Shown here in pieces: positions 45,969 to 58,009 of a stretch of DNA of 64,000 nucleotides. The position numbers were made by a program, and so were the translations under genes. Positions within the stretch are counted from its first letter, which is position 1, and every line of letters begins with the position of its first letter. This stretch comes from Flammulina velutipes (Eukaryota > Basidiomycota > Agaricomycetes > Agaricales > Physalacriaceae), in NCBI GenBank assembly GCA_011800155.1, contig CM022368.1, positions 1,736,001 through 1,800,000 on the forward strand. The letters run 5' to 3'. Under the pieces are notes generated by a model, which saw only the letters and a list, made by a program, of their open reading frames with translations, did not search any database and was not told the origin of the DNA.

Positions 45969-48900
45969 ATGTATGGGGATTCCACTCGCAAACCATCCGG
46001 CTCTTCAACTCACTCCGGCTCCCATTCTCCCACCGCCTCCCCCAACAGCGTTTGTGGTTCGATCATAATATAAAGGACCTCCTTCCCTGAACTATCCTAC
46101 TTTCTAGGTTCAACCACCACGCAAAGTTACACCCACTACCACTGGAAATATGTTGAGTGTCGCAATGCCTGGACCTAACGGCAAGATGGGTCTGGTGAAC
46201 TCGTCCGGTTGGCTGGTAACTCGGAATCTGCCTCGTATACTGTCGAAGTCGATTGAGTTTCCTTTTAGGCTTGGGACTCGGGATCTCCCTCGTCGCGTCG
46301 GAATCCATCAATTTCCTCGGCCACCAGTGGAAACGAACTCGCATCCTCTCAAATCGACCCCACCTATCGCACCAACTTTGGAGAAGGTTGGCCCAAGTCC
46401 CGGCCGACCAGTGGCAACTGGGACGACGCCCACAATAGCCCCCAGTCCAAGGACTTCAAGCAACTCGTCCGTGGCAATATTATCTAGCCCTTCTGCATTG
46501 TATTAATTCACCCGTTGCAGGATTCCGCTCTGAATCTGCAACCTCCAAGACAAAGGCAATCCCAAGTACCTTTCTCGGGTCCTCGAGTTGTATGTTATTG
46601 CATTTTGCCTTTCTTCTTCATCCATTTACTCAACTGGCTGTCAGGACGACCGATCTGGCGTCTCAAAGAAAGGTCAACTCTCTCCACAGCGGTATGAAAA
46701 GGATTCTGGTCCTTCACGCTACACCTCCGGGACGTCACCGACACGGGCATTCGGTCCTAATTCTTTTAACGCCCATCAGTCAGGTTCTACCGCTTCAAGT
46801 GGCGGGTACGACCCATTGCAGAAGCCTCAAGGTGTAGAGGATCTCTCTGTGGCACTCCGAGGAATGTCTGTCGAAGACGATTTCACGGTTCATACAAATC
46901 GGCAGCAGGCTCCATCAGCTCAGAACATTAATCCTAATTCTCAAGCTATGCGGAGTTCACCATCTATGCCTCAAGTCCAACGAGGACCGTACCCATCGTT
47001 CCCTCAACCCGACTACGGCGGGTATTATGCGAATCCTCCTACGAGAGACACGTATTTGGATTATCCATACGGATTTGAGGCGTATCATGGCCCGTCAGAC
47101 CCGTCTCTGTTTCCATCTCCCGCTCTAGCGAATGCTAATCCTGCTGGTGTCTACTCTCCTGTTGGTCCCCCTAGTTACGGCGCAGTCGCTGACATTGCTC
47201 GCTCTGGAATGTATTATGACTATACTGGGACCCGCCCTCTGTTCTACCCACCGCAACCTATGATGTACGGTCCTCCGCACTCGCCCATGATGGCCAACAC
47301 CACTCCCGCTACACTGAGCGAAAAGAAGCGCGAGATGTCGGTGGGTATCATTGTTTGAACTTCTCGTGCCCTTCTCATGGCTATTGATTTAGTACGCTGT
47401 TCAACAGTCCCTCGCCTCACAGACCCTGATGTACGGCAATGGACGCAATGGACGTTCTCGGTCATTTGGGGGCGCCATGGAATTTAGCGTGTCTCAGCCC
47501 TTGTCGCCGATGTACGGGCCAAATGGAATGCCCATGTTTCCCATTGTTCGTCCGGGCCGTCGTGATGGTGGACATCCAGCACTATCACTGAGGAGCCCAG
47601 TGCTGGACGAATTCCGATCAAACAAAAATAGGAAGTGGGAGCTGCAGGTAACATCCTTCATCTCCGCTTTTCGATGCTGTCACTGAATGTTTGTGATAGG
47701 ATATTTTCGGCTATGTCGTTGAGTTTAGTGGAGACCAACACGGCTCTCGATTTATTCAACAGAAACTGGAAGTGGCGTCAAACGAGGAGAAACAAGCTAT
47801 CTTTGACGAAATCGTTCCGGCGTTTACTCTTCAGCTAATTCAGGACGTGTTTGGCAATTATGTGGGTTTCTAGTATTGATGTTCAGTGGATTATGGCTAA
47901 TACAGCGCATTCAGGTTATTCAGAAACTATTCGAGTACGGGACGCCCGTCCATCGCGCGATTCTCTCTAACAGCATGGAAGGGCACATTCTTCCGTTGTC
48001 GTTGCAGATGTATGGATGCAGGGTGGTGCAAAAGGTTGGGAATATCATTCATCTTATGGCTAATCTCTGACATGTTTGGAAGGCTATTGAGTATACAGGA
48101 CCTGACAAACAGGCGGCCTTCGTCAAGGAGATAGAGTCCCATGTGTTAAAATGTGTAAAGGATTCTAACGGCAACCATGTAGGTGTTTTTTTGTTGTTCG
48201 GTTTCGTGCGTATGGACTGACCTCTATCTAGGTAATTCAGAAGATGATAGAGCATATCCCTTCCGAGGTTCTTGCCTTTGTCGAGGCCTTCCAAGGCCAC
48301 GTCAACGAACTGTCTACCCATCCGTATGGTTGCCGTGTACTGCAACGGTGCCTTGAACATCTCCCGGAAGCTCGCGCTCGTCCTTTGCTCGACGAACTGC
48401 ATCTCCATGCACTATCGTTGATGCAGGATCAGTTCGGCGTAAGTTCTTCCATTCTTCATCTTGTTGTCATGGCTAACATTCACCAGAACTATGTTATCCA
48501 GTTCGTATTGGAGCATGGCCAGCCGCAAGATCGCGTCGCGGTGCTGACCAGACTCCGGGGCCAAATGTTAACAATGGCCCGTCACAAATTCGCGTCGAAC
48601 GTCTGCGAGAAGGCACTCCTATGCGCCGACGCAGAGAATCGGCGGGTCCTTATTGAAGAGCTCATGACCACTACTCCGGATGGCACCAATCCTGTTGTAG
48701 TGATGATGAAGGACCAGTTCGCCAGTAAGTTGACATCTTCACGTCCAGCTCAGGTGGCTGATCATTGCTTCAGACTACGTTCTTCAGCGCGTCATCGCTG
48801 TCGTTGACGGGCAACAGAAGGAGGACCTATTTGCCATAATTCGCCCCAATCTTGCGAGCATGCGCAAGTTCGCCAGCAACTACGGAAAACATCTCACTGC

Positions 48901-49046
48901 TAGTAAGTCTCTTTTGCACTCAACAGGAGCATTTACTCAGAGCCTTTATAGTTGAGAAGCTACTAGGCCCATCCGTTGACCAACAGACCTCCGAGTATAC
49001 GAATATTCCGGAGGTCGTTCTTTCTCACACTCATCATTCTCAGTAA
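45969..49046 (+). CDS. Pumilio/PUF-family RNA-binding protein
   Basis: Post-transcriptional regulator that binds 3' UTR elements through eight Puf repeats. The start at 45969 ([20 protein letters not shown]) opens a long Ser/Pro/Tyr-rich disordered half spread over several exons ([32 protein letters not shown]). The Puf domain begins after NKNRKWELQ. Repeat core sequences include [97 protein letters not shown] and [16 protein letters not shown]. These tripartite codes (NxxQ, CRxxQ, NHxxQ, SNxxE) match canonical Pumilio proteins. The last exon reads [15 protein letters not shown] and ends at 49046. N-terminal intron ends are approximate. Confidence 0.9.
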
Positions 49047-49474
49047 TACACCTATCGGCATTCCGTTCCACGCTACTCGTACTTACGCATCCTATAATCT
49101 GGCAATTGTTTTCTCTCTGCATCGTCTTTCTTTGTCGCGCATCATCCTACATTCACCGTACATACCCGGATACATCTACAGTCATTTGCTCTTGTCTATA
49201 GTTCATCATTTCTTGTTAGTTTGCGTATTATTACTGGGCCGTTTAGTTATCTCCTCGTTGATATTGCTCTCGTCGATGGCCTCATACATACGTATAGCAT
49301 AGTCGTAATTATCAGTCTCTAGTCTTGCACCGCGCAACTTGGTTCGACGTGAATGAGTTTTGAATGACTGTTGCGTGTGACGTGGTCATGCAAAGTTGAC
49401 CAAATACGTCGGTCAACCCCTTCTTTTGCATTTGACGCGGTTCAGCACATAGATTGTTCTCCGTCGTCGTTGTG
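49047..49474. other. intergenic region between Pumilio and SEC16 genes
   Basis: About 430 bp; the first half is T-rich and likely Pumilio 3' UTR, the second should hold the SEC16 promoter. No gene, repeat or RNA structure was recognised. Confidence 0.4.
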
Positions 49475-52400
49475 ATGACCGACGTGCAGGCTGCAGCTGC
49501 ACTATTTGGCTCAGATGATGCTGACGACCCATTCGCGACGCTTGGTACCGAGGCGACTGCTGGGAACGAACCTCATGCTATCCAAGCTGGCGGCACTAGC
49601 CCGAACGATTCGATAGACAAAGGCTCGTCCTTCTTTGGCTCACCTGAAGGTGGAGGAGACGCGGTGCCCCAACCGACTCCGCCTGTGGAACGGTATCCCA
49701 GTACGAACTCGTATTCTTATTCGCAGGCTTCACACCAGCCCTATGGTGACCACCAGGCGTCATACAACCGACCTACTGCCCCTGCCCAGGCGCAGGTTTC
49801 GCAAGGTATAGCATTGTCAATCCTATCCACATTATTCTAACTATCTTTAGGGAGACACGACCAAGGAAATGTTCATGATTCTTACGCTCCGACTCCAACG
49901 CCTGCATATGCCCCACCGTCTCAGACATCGTATTCGGCCTCGCCGTACAGCTATCAGGCAACACCTGCTGCCCAATCTTCTTATGCTAGCTATGCTCCCT
50001 CCACGGCCAGTCACGCTCCGTATACGCATGCCACGTCTTCCGTTCCCGCGCAAAACGCACCGCCGGCAGTTCCAACTTCGAATCCTCCACCTCCGCCAGT
50101 CAGTCGACCAAAGGTTGCCAACGCGTACGATCCACCTTTCCCAGTCAACAACGTTCGTCGTACAGTGTCGCGAGGTCCCCCAGCGGTATACAATCCTTAT
50201 ACTGCTGCTGCGACATCCCCACCCCCCGTACCTCCACTGCCCCCGGCTCAGAATTCGTACATACACAGTCGACCAACCAGCGCAGCGAATGTGTCAAATC
50301 CCTATGGTCAGCCTCCCCCTAACACATCAGCGTACCCACCTCCCCCTCGTCCTCCTTCAAGCGGCTCCAGCCTAGTCCAAGGTCCATACAGTGCACCTCC
50401 CAGGCCTCCATCCACAGCGTCAAGCGTTGGTGGGAACTATGGACAATACAGCCAACCCGCTCGCCCCTCGTCCAGTGCAAGCCAACAAGCTCCACCCCCT
50501 CGACCGACTTCCACCTCCTCAAATTATAGTCCGTACAGCCCGCCTAACCGACCACCATCCAGTGGTGCAAATCAGTACGGTGTACATACAGCCAGAAGGA
50601 CCCCTCCTCCGCCACTGCCCAACCTGCCATCGCACAGTTATCAACCACATCGTATCTCTTCGCCACCGACGTACGGTGCGGAAGCACAATCAACATCTAG
50701 TCTACACGTGTTGAGCGTTATTCCTGAGCCCACTTCTCCCCCCGACGTCGTGGACGTAGCAGACCCAGAAGGTGGGACGGACTGGTATGCCGAAGAAGGC
50801 AGACAAGAGGAGCAAGTTCACGGCAACGGTTACCCCCAACCGACTTCTCCAACATCTACCCAATTCTCATCGCATCAGCCAACACCACCATTCTCGGGTG
50901 GATATGATTCTGTTCCAGCTGCTTCAAGCAACGACAAATCTGTGGTTGACCTATCAGAGGACCCTTTGCCGAAGCAAGCTCCCTCACCAACTGTTTCGAG
51001 GTTTAGAGACGCGCACCCGGAAGATCACCCTGACAAGTCTTCCAAAACATCTGGAAGTCCCTACAACTATCGCCCATCATCCCCAGCTAGTACTGGACGT
51101 GCGTCTTCTCCTCTCCATGTCGCTGCACAGAATAGCAATCGATATCGCTCTGCTTCCGCCTCCAGTGCTTGGAAAGATGTTGCTGACTCTTCCCCGATGC
51201 CGCCGCCGCCCCTTCCTGTCGACCCATACGCACCTAGACGACAGCTGTCGAATGGTCATACAGTGGATAATGTTTACTCTATTGGGTATCCCAGTAAACC
51301 CTCATTGAATGGTCATTCAAATCCCTACCTCCCAAACAAGCCTCCACCTCCTCCACGGTTGGACGAGACGCGCAGTCGATCAATGTCCATTACTTCAACG
51401 TTCTCCGCACGATCCAGCTCTGAAGATCGGTATGCTCCTCTACATCCTGGTCGGACCAACGGCAGTGAACCGGACTATGGTTCATATTCATCTCGCTATG
51501 ACTTCCCCAACAATGAAGCTACTCTGGGAGCTGCACAGGAGTTAACCGTTCCCACTCGAGCACCGTATGCACCTTCACCTTCCCTCATGGGTACAAATGA
51601 TCCACTCGGTCGCGCTGGGGTTCGAGTACCGGTGTTCAGTTTCGGCTTTGGTGGAAAGCTCGTTACATGTTTTCACGGAGCGACGACAATGAGCACCGGA
51701 TTTGATGTCGCACTTTCTTCAAGAGTGTCTACTGGGGTGGATATACGTGTATTGAACAAGATCGTACCCGAATCTGCGCTGGATACTACCGTGGCATTCC
51801 CTGGCCCGTTATTTGGTGACTCTAGCAGTGGAGCGATAGGCCTTGTTCGTCCAGGCGCTTCAACGCAGAACAGGAAGACCAAAGTTGTAGGATATCTCAA
51901 TGAGAGGATTGCGGAGATCACCCAAGGACTTGGATATCTGCATTCGGGCAGCTTGGAGAAGAGGAGGGCTGATGGGAAGCTGGTATTGGTCAAGCTCTTG
52001 AAAATCATGGTTGAAAACGATGGGAGGATTTCGGGAACGTGAGTGCTACTGTCATAAAGCCACGCTCAGTTTTTCTGAACGATACACAGACCTGAAATTG
52101 ACTTGGCCGTCCGTTCAGCACTCGTACCACGGTTAGAGGACCTTTCTAATGAACCAACCAGTGCTGGCTTCGTGCCGCCTTCGCGTACGAACTCGGTGAT
52201 CAACTTTTCTTCTGATAACACTGATGTTATTACCACGACGGTATTGCGCGCATCGGCGCTGGACAAGATCCAAAACTTCCTCCTTCGTGGTCAGAAGAAG
52301 CAAGCTTATCATTACGCTCTGGATCATCAACTATGGGCTCATGCCATGGTCATTGCGAGTGGCATCGATAAAGAATCTTGGCAGGAGGTCGTCAAAGAGT

Positions 52401-54837
52401 TCATAAAGACGGAATTGGGGTCCAAGGATGATCCAGCGCGGATCTTACTACAGAACCAAAGCACAGAGCCAATATCGCCTTCTGTAAATGGTAGAGAAGG
52501 TCTGCGGGCGGTCTATGGTTTGTTGACAGGCCAAGGCGCTGCATCTGGTACGTCGCATACATGCACTAGCGACACCTACTCATCTATTGTTAGTTCAAGA
52601 GCTCGTTCCTCAGAACCTCCTGGCTCGTGCCACACACTCCTTGATGCCGCCTGTACACCAGGTCACGCCTCTGACGCCTCACTTTGCGTCTACAGCTCCT
52701 GGGGCTACTATCCCAGCTGATGCGCTAAGCAACTGGGCGGAGACAGTCTGCATGATGCTTTCCCAATCAGTCACGAGCGAGGTATCGCAGACCTTGCTTG
52801 CTCTTGGAGACCAGTTATATACGAACCATTGGGTAGAAGCAGCGCATGTTTGGTATGCTCACGTTGTTCGTGTATTGCTCTATATTGAATGTCTTCTAGC
52901 TACCTCCTCTCCTCACCGACTCTGCCGGGGGCTCTCTCTATGCCACCTATCGGTGGTATAGGACATCCTTCCACTCGCATGGTCTTGCCAGGTTCCAGGA
53001 ATCCACAATCGTTCCCAGTCTTTTCGAAGGACCCCGACCCGATGATCTTCGCCGAAATTCTTGAGTTTGCGTTGTCCTTGACCCCACCACCGAAAGGTCA
53101 AGAGCCATTCGCAGGTCTGCCTCACCTCCAGGCATATCGTTTCGTCAGGGCGTCGGCCCTTGCCGAGCTTGGTTATATATCTGAGACTACCAGGTATCTT
53201 TCACCTCCTGCTGGAAATGGTCGGTTTACTCATCGATCGTTAGGTATTGCGAGGCTATCACAACTGCTTTGGCCAAGCAGTCACCCTATTTCAATGAGAC
53301 CCTCATCGAATCTCTGAAAGACCTGTCGGAGCGACTACAGGGAGTCAGTCATTCTGACAAGAACGGCTCGTGGATTGGTGGCAAGATCAGCAAACCTAGT
53401 CTCGATAGCATCGGTGGTTGGTTGGTCAACAAACTTGTTACTGGTGACCCCGATTCGCCTGGCTTGCCTGCTGAAGAGACAGCGCGGCCTGACAGCCAAG
53501 GCTTCTCGAACGCGTTCTCCCAGTATAGCACCATCTCTTCTGCTGCACCATCCACTAGTCCATCGCCTCAATCCTCGACGGTGAACCTGCACGCCGGTTG
53601 GAATCAGCCTAATTATCGACCAACCGAGCGGTCAGCGTCCGCCATGGACAATCGGCGAAAACAAACAACGACAGTCCCTCGTATCGCATCAGCAAGTGCG
53701 GCTACCACTACATTCTCGCAGGCCTACAACCATGGCTATCAGCCTATGAGCACCATGTCGGAAGTGGACACTCCCTCTTTTACCACTACTAGTGAGGTCA
53801 ACGAAGATTCCGAAGGTCAAGAGGTTACTTGGTGGGGCGATATCAGCACGAGCAGGACACCGACGGCTTCCAACTTCCTCAGGCCGGACAATAGCGTCAA
53901 CATGGTCACGACTGCTGATGGATTCCTGTCTCCGATGGGTAACATCCCATTCAGTCCCCATCCAGCGACCAATGGACATTCTTCCTCGTTCAGTCGACAT
54001 CAAGAACAGGAAGAGGACGTAGAAGACCTAGGGTTCGGAAATTCGAGGCCGTCTACCAGGACGGGAGTTGACAAAGGACCAGAACCCTATGATCCTGGAA
54101 ATGCCTCTCAGCTTCCGTCTCCTGAACCCAAAGAAACGAAGCCAAGCGCTCCAGAGCGTCCTGGTATGCCCGCATCTTAGTCCACATCTTCTGTGCGCTT
54201 ACATTTTTTGTAGATCCTAAGCCGACAGGAAGCAGTACCACTGGTAGTTCTTGGCTTGGGCGTTGGTTCAAGAAAGATAGTTCCACTCCTGGTCCCGTCA
54301 AGGCCAGTCTCGGAGAAGAAAGTGCATTCTACTATGACAAGGATCTCAAAAAATGGGTGAACAAGAAGGTCAGTGTATCCAGTTCATAGCCAAGTACTTG
54401 TTTCTGACAAGAATTCACAGGGGGGAGCAGAAGCTGCGAAGCCAGCACCACCACCACCTCCTCCGTCTCGTCCACAAACTGCTTCTCCAGGTATGACTGG
54501 CCCTCGACAGGTCAACGGCAATAGCTCACTGGTACCGCCACCAGCGCGGTCTGCGTCTGCCATTGATCTCACGTCGCCTCCCAGGAGGGGTATTTCTCGC
54601 ATGAAGTCAAATTTGGGACCGACGCCTGAGTTGGATTCAACATCCCCTTACGCGTCTGCGCCAGGAACGCCACCTCCGATTAGTGGGCTCCCGCCGACTT
54701 CTGGTGGATTGCCTCCTCAGCATTCCAGCGGACTGGTACCTCCACCGTCGCCATTGCCTGGTCGGCCCAAGTCTTCGGCGTCTAAGCGTCCTGTTAGAAG
54801 TCGTTATGTCGATGTCTTCGCCCAAGAAGGCGCGTAG
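49475..54837 (+). CDS. SEC16: COPII coat assembly protein Sec16
   Basis: Scaffold of ER exit sites that organises COPII components. The start at 49475 (MTDVQAAAALFGSDDADDPF) opens a long Pro/Ser/Tyr-rich disordered N terminus. The central conserved domain begins about 51590: AGVRVPVFSFGFGGKLVTCF, then LASRALDK-like sequence here as RASALDKIQNFLLRGQKKQA and DHQLWAHAMVIASGIDKES, which belong to the ACE1-type helical element binding Sec13. It continues LSNWAETVCMMLSQSVTSE, ALGDQLYTNHWVEAAHVCYL and LQAYRFVRASALAELGYI. The C terminus has GSSWLGRWFKKDSS and YYDKDLKKWVNKKG, the typical fungal Sec16 tail, then polyproline and YVDVFAQEGA. Introns are near 49806-49851, 52040-52090, 52550-52590, 52850-52900, 53193-53246, 54164-54213 and 54370-54420. 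About 1,650 residues. Confidence 0.93.
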
Positions 54838-55046
54838 TTATAGGTACTGGGAAGAACGGTCACATATTTACAGTTTACTCTAACATACTCGGCTGTAGCA
54901 TACACACATACTTAGGACCTTTGTTATTTCTCTTCGGTGTTCATAAATTAAAAATTCTCTCGAACTCTGTGATATTCCTTTTGATATGAAGACTAAAGCA
55001 AGTGCATGACCGTCTTCGTTGTCGTTCCAAGAGCGCCACAATGCTT

Positions 55047-55051
55047 AAAAA
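55047..55051 (-). terminator. RNA polymerase III terminator of the tRNA gene
   Basis: AAAAA on the + strand, i.e. a run of five T on the tRNA's strand, one base beyond the acceptor stem. Confidence 0.7.
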
Positions 55052-55052
55052 T

Positions 55053-55148
55053 GTCCACGCCCAGGATTGAACTGGAGACCCTTGCATATCCGGAAAGGAC
55101 GTAGTGTAACCTCATAAGTACAATGCTCTACCACTGAGCTACGCGGAC
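55053..55148 (-). tRNA. tRNA with intron, anticodon probably UAU (Ile)
   Basis: Minus-strand sequence starts GTCCGCG and ends CGTGGAC, which pair as a 7-bp acceptor stem with one G-T. The D arm is GCTC-AGTGGTA-GAGC. The T arm is TCCAG-TTCAATC-CTGGG. The 5' anticodon stem TTGTA pairs with TGCAA farther on, leaving an intron of about 25 nt at the usual position after base 37. Loop bases CT-TAT-G give anticodon UAU, which reads the Ile codon AUA. The base at 37 reads G instead of the A expected next to U36, so either the anticodon or the loop register needs checking. Confidence 0.85.
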
Positions 55149-55214
55149 ATCCTCGCGTTCTCCCAGTGGCTCTGTTGAACAGACTGAAGGCACCTCCAAT
55201 TGAATTCCACAAGT

Positions 55215-56109
55215 TTAAACTGGAGGTAACATTTGCTCTTTACATGAACCATCAACCACCTGTACAAACCTCGTCGCCACCCGACTGGATTGTTGTTCAG
55301 AATGAGTTATCCACAAAATCGCCTTGAGCGTAGTACCATCGTGGCGTATCGTTTCGAGAATACTCTTTTCCACCGCCGCAGCAGACTCGCTGTCAAGCGC
55401 AGATGTTGGCTCTATAGCCCAGTCAGCTCACATTGATGGTACCGCAACAAAGACATCCTACCATCCAGCAAGAGCACCTCAGCTGTATTCAGCCCAAGCG
55501 CGATAGCCAACGCGACGCGTTGAGTTTCTCCTCCGCTCAGTGATGACCATTCCCTATCCCACAGCTGTTCATCTACCCCCCATGCCGTGCCCAGCTCGAT
55601 GATTCGATTGAGCGGAGAAGGTGGGGAACCCTTGGATCGCACCCTGAACGAGAGAAGTGTATGGATGAAATCGCGCGGCGACCCAGGGAGGATGGGTGGG
55701 CGCTGGGGGACGTAGGATACTTTGGTTCGGAAGAGGGGTATCCCTATGGATATGGATATCAATCATTAGATGCGAGGGATATTGATGAGAGACGGACCGT
55801 GGGATTGAGGCGTTCTAGTTGAACGATGAGGTTACATACTCATATACCTATTATAGTGGACTCACTTTCCGCGATACAGTACGTGTCCGTCGTAAAGATT
55901 GAGATGGGCGATACACTTCAACAATGTCGTCTTGCCTGAACCGCTCCTGCCTTGGAGAGCAATGACGTCCCCTGCAAAACGCGTATATCAGGAAAGAAGA
56001 ACTTGCTATTCGACGTTAGCATACCTTCATTTACCACCAAATCCACGTCCCAGAATATCTGTCCACCTGTCTTACCGCAGGATAAATCTTTGAGCTCAAG
56101 AACGCTCAT
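55215..56109 (-). CDS. soluble ABC-type ATPase
   Basis: Stand-alone ABC ATP-binding protein of about 220 residues. The start at 56109 is MSVLELKDLSCGKTGGQ. Exons join to give Walker A GRSGSGKTTLLKCIAH, then KVSYVPQRPPILPGSPRDFI (Q-loop region), signature LSGGETQRVALAIALGLN, Walker B EVLLLDEPTSALDSE and the switch ITHSEQQSSR. No membrane segments are present. The layout resembles bacterial YbbL/FetA and plant STAR1-type subunits, which work with a separate UPF0014 membrane partner; none lies in this window. The last exon ends KEQMLPPV with stop at 55215. The transported substrate is unknown. Confidence 0.82.
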
Positions 56110-56239
56110 GGTCGTCTTCGATCAAGTAAGTGCTTACCCCAAACAGTATTACTTTAGTGCGATACGTGAACGAGTGGATGCGATAGACGGCATAACATAA
56201 TTACGGTGAAGTTAAGTCTACTCTTACGGTACGATTAAA

Positions 56240-57499
56240 TCATAAACTTGGCGCCTTGTTGATTTGTGCTTCCATCTCTTCTTGCGTCAACGAAGAGCTC
56301 TCAATCTGTACACCCAAACCGAACTTGGCAGCGTTCTGCAAATTCTTTGAGTACGAAACGTCAAGGATCGACTCATGAGACAAACCTTGAAATGATCTAT
56401 TTCTCCACTCAGGACGAATGCGAAGGCTGGGGTAAAGCGCTGCTCAAGGACCGCAGAGACCTTACCAGCAGAGTCCAGCTGAGCCCTGAAAGTGGCCATC
56501 CGCAGGTCATATCTAGCAGCTAGCGTGGCAAGACCCTCTCGTCGCATACCACTGGGCGCCATTACGAGCTCCGCTGCAACGTCGACCTTCTCGCTCAACT
56601 TTTGCCAATATGTTGCGTTGACAGTCAAGTCAGGTAAGACTGCGGCGCTGGCAATCCAGCTTTTGTCGGTGGCCGTCAATTTGCCGACCAAGGATCCAGC
56701 GGCGTGTGATGGGGCGCCTGGAGTTCTGTTCAACATGTACTCTGCACCTAGAGCAAGATTTTTGGTAAGGGATTGGAGATAGCCGAATACGTATGTGCCG
56801 GACAGGTCTGAAGGCCAGGGGTTGTTGACTTTGGCGTTAAGGTTGTAGTCCTGGCCCTGATAGTCATGCTCGACAACGCAGACGCTGTGACCAGGTATGC
56901 CGGACGCGGAGGACTGTCGAGCGTGTGAGCGTACGTGTCTACGGAAATAGTAACTAGGCCGCTTACCTGAGTTTGCATTTTGGAAACATTATGAGGGCTC
57001 CAGGTTTGGTTCCAATGTGAGCTAACGTTGCCATCATGGTCTACTCTGCCTTGGAGGAAAAACTACGTGTTGTGCCTTAGCACAGCGACGGGTACGCATG
57101 GAATTCTTTCGAACCTTGTCGTTGGCAAACATAGCGCCAAAGTTGTAGGACGGCGGCTGAGTCTGCGAACCGAGGGCGAAACTATGTGTTACTTGGAAAA
57201 GTGGGTTCATAGACATGCCCTTGGCGAGGTCGGCGCGAGCGCCATCGAACACAAGGTAGGTCAGTTGCGTAGCTGAGAATGTCGCGTCAGTGAAGAAAGT
57301 AAACTGTAGGTTGCTACATACCCTTCGCCTCTTTGGTCATGCTCTCAATGTTGCCTGGGGCGGTGAGTCCCAAACTTGTACGCCATTGTGCGAAGCGACT
57401 GAATATAGAGCCTCTGGACGTCGGGGCTGGCGTCAACGACGATGAGGAGGCATACGGGTCGACTGCGACGCTTTTTGGAGGGACGGAGGTGGAAGCCAT
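56240..57499 (-). CDS. TOM40: mitochondrial import channel Tom40
   Basis: Beta-barrel pore of the TOM complex through which nuclear-encoded proteins enter mitochondria. The start at 57499 (MASTSVPPKSVAVDPYASS) gives a short disordered N terminus. Exons then read LGLTAPGNIESMTKEAK, MSMNPLFQVTHSFALGSQ, SYNFGAMFANDK, QGRVDHDGNVSSHWNQTW and LNAKVNNPWPSDLSGTYVFG, followed by GAEYMLNRTPGAPSHAAGSL and ARYDLRMATFRAQLDSAGK. The C-terminal exon has KFGLGVQIESSSLTQEEMEA, near the typical Tom40 end. Alternating polar/hydrophobic pattern suits a barrel. Stop at 56240. About five introns; length about 350 residues, as expected. Confidence 0.88.
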
Positions 57500-58009
57500 G
57501 GTGAAGGACACGACGTCAGACGCGTACCTCTGACTTCCTCACTTGGCCGAAAAAATGCAATGTGCTTGCCAAACATGGACAAGCATGCGTCACTGCCTTG
57601 ACCTTGGTTGTTGACCTCCCGTTCATCGTCCGTTCATCGTGATATCGAAGGTGGTAATGCAACTGCGACGCGTCGCGATCTCTGAACTGCGCTGAAATCG
57701 AAGAGCAATGTCCGACAGACTCCGACGGACTCCGCAGTTTTGTAGCTCTGGATCTTACTCTAAAGTGTTACGGTATGTATGTATTGTACGCGTTTAAGTG
57801 CCTTGAGTACAAGTCCGAGGTTCTCTCCTACGGCGTCCTTGTCACCATCCCAACAGATCCTGTCGGACGATCCTTTTCTGAACCGGATGCACTCCACCCA
57901 TCTCGCGTGCCGGCTCCAACCTTTGTCCTCAACTGCGCGTCCCTATATATAGGCTAGCCGATAACTTTGTTTTCCGATTCCTCCTTCCTACCTCTACAGT
58001 CTACCCACC
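57500..58009. other. divergent intergenic region between TOM40 and the GT15 pair
   Basis: About 510 bp separate two divergent ATGs, so both promoters should lie here. A TATA-like run (TATATATAG) near 57943-57951 is about 60 bp upstream of the first GT15 ATG. Short local repeats are visible: CGTTCATCGT twice near 57622-57642 and a CCGACRGACT pair near 57712-57730. No gene was recognised. Confidence 0.45.
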
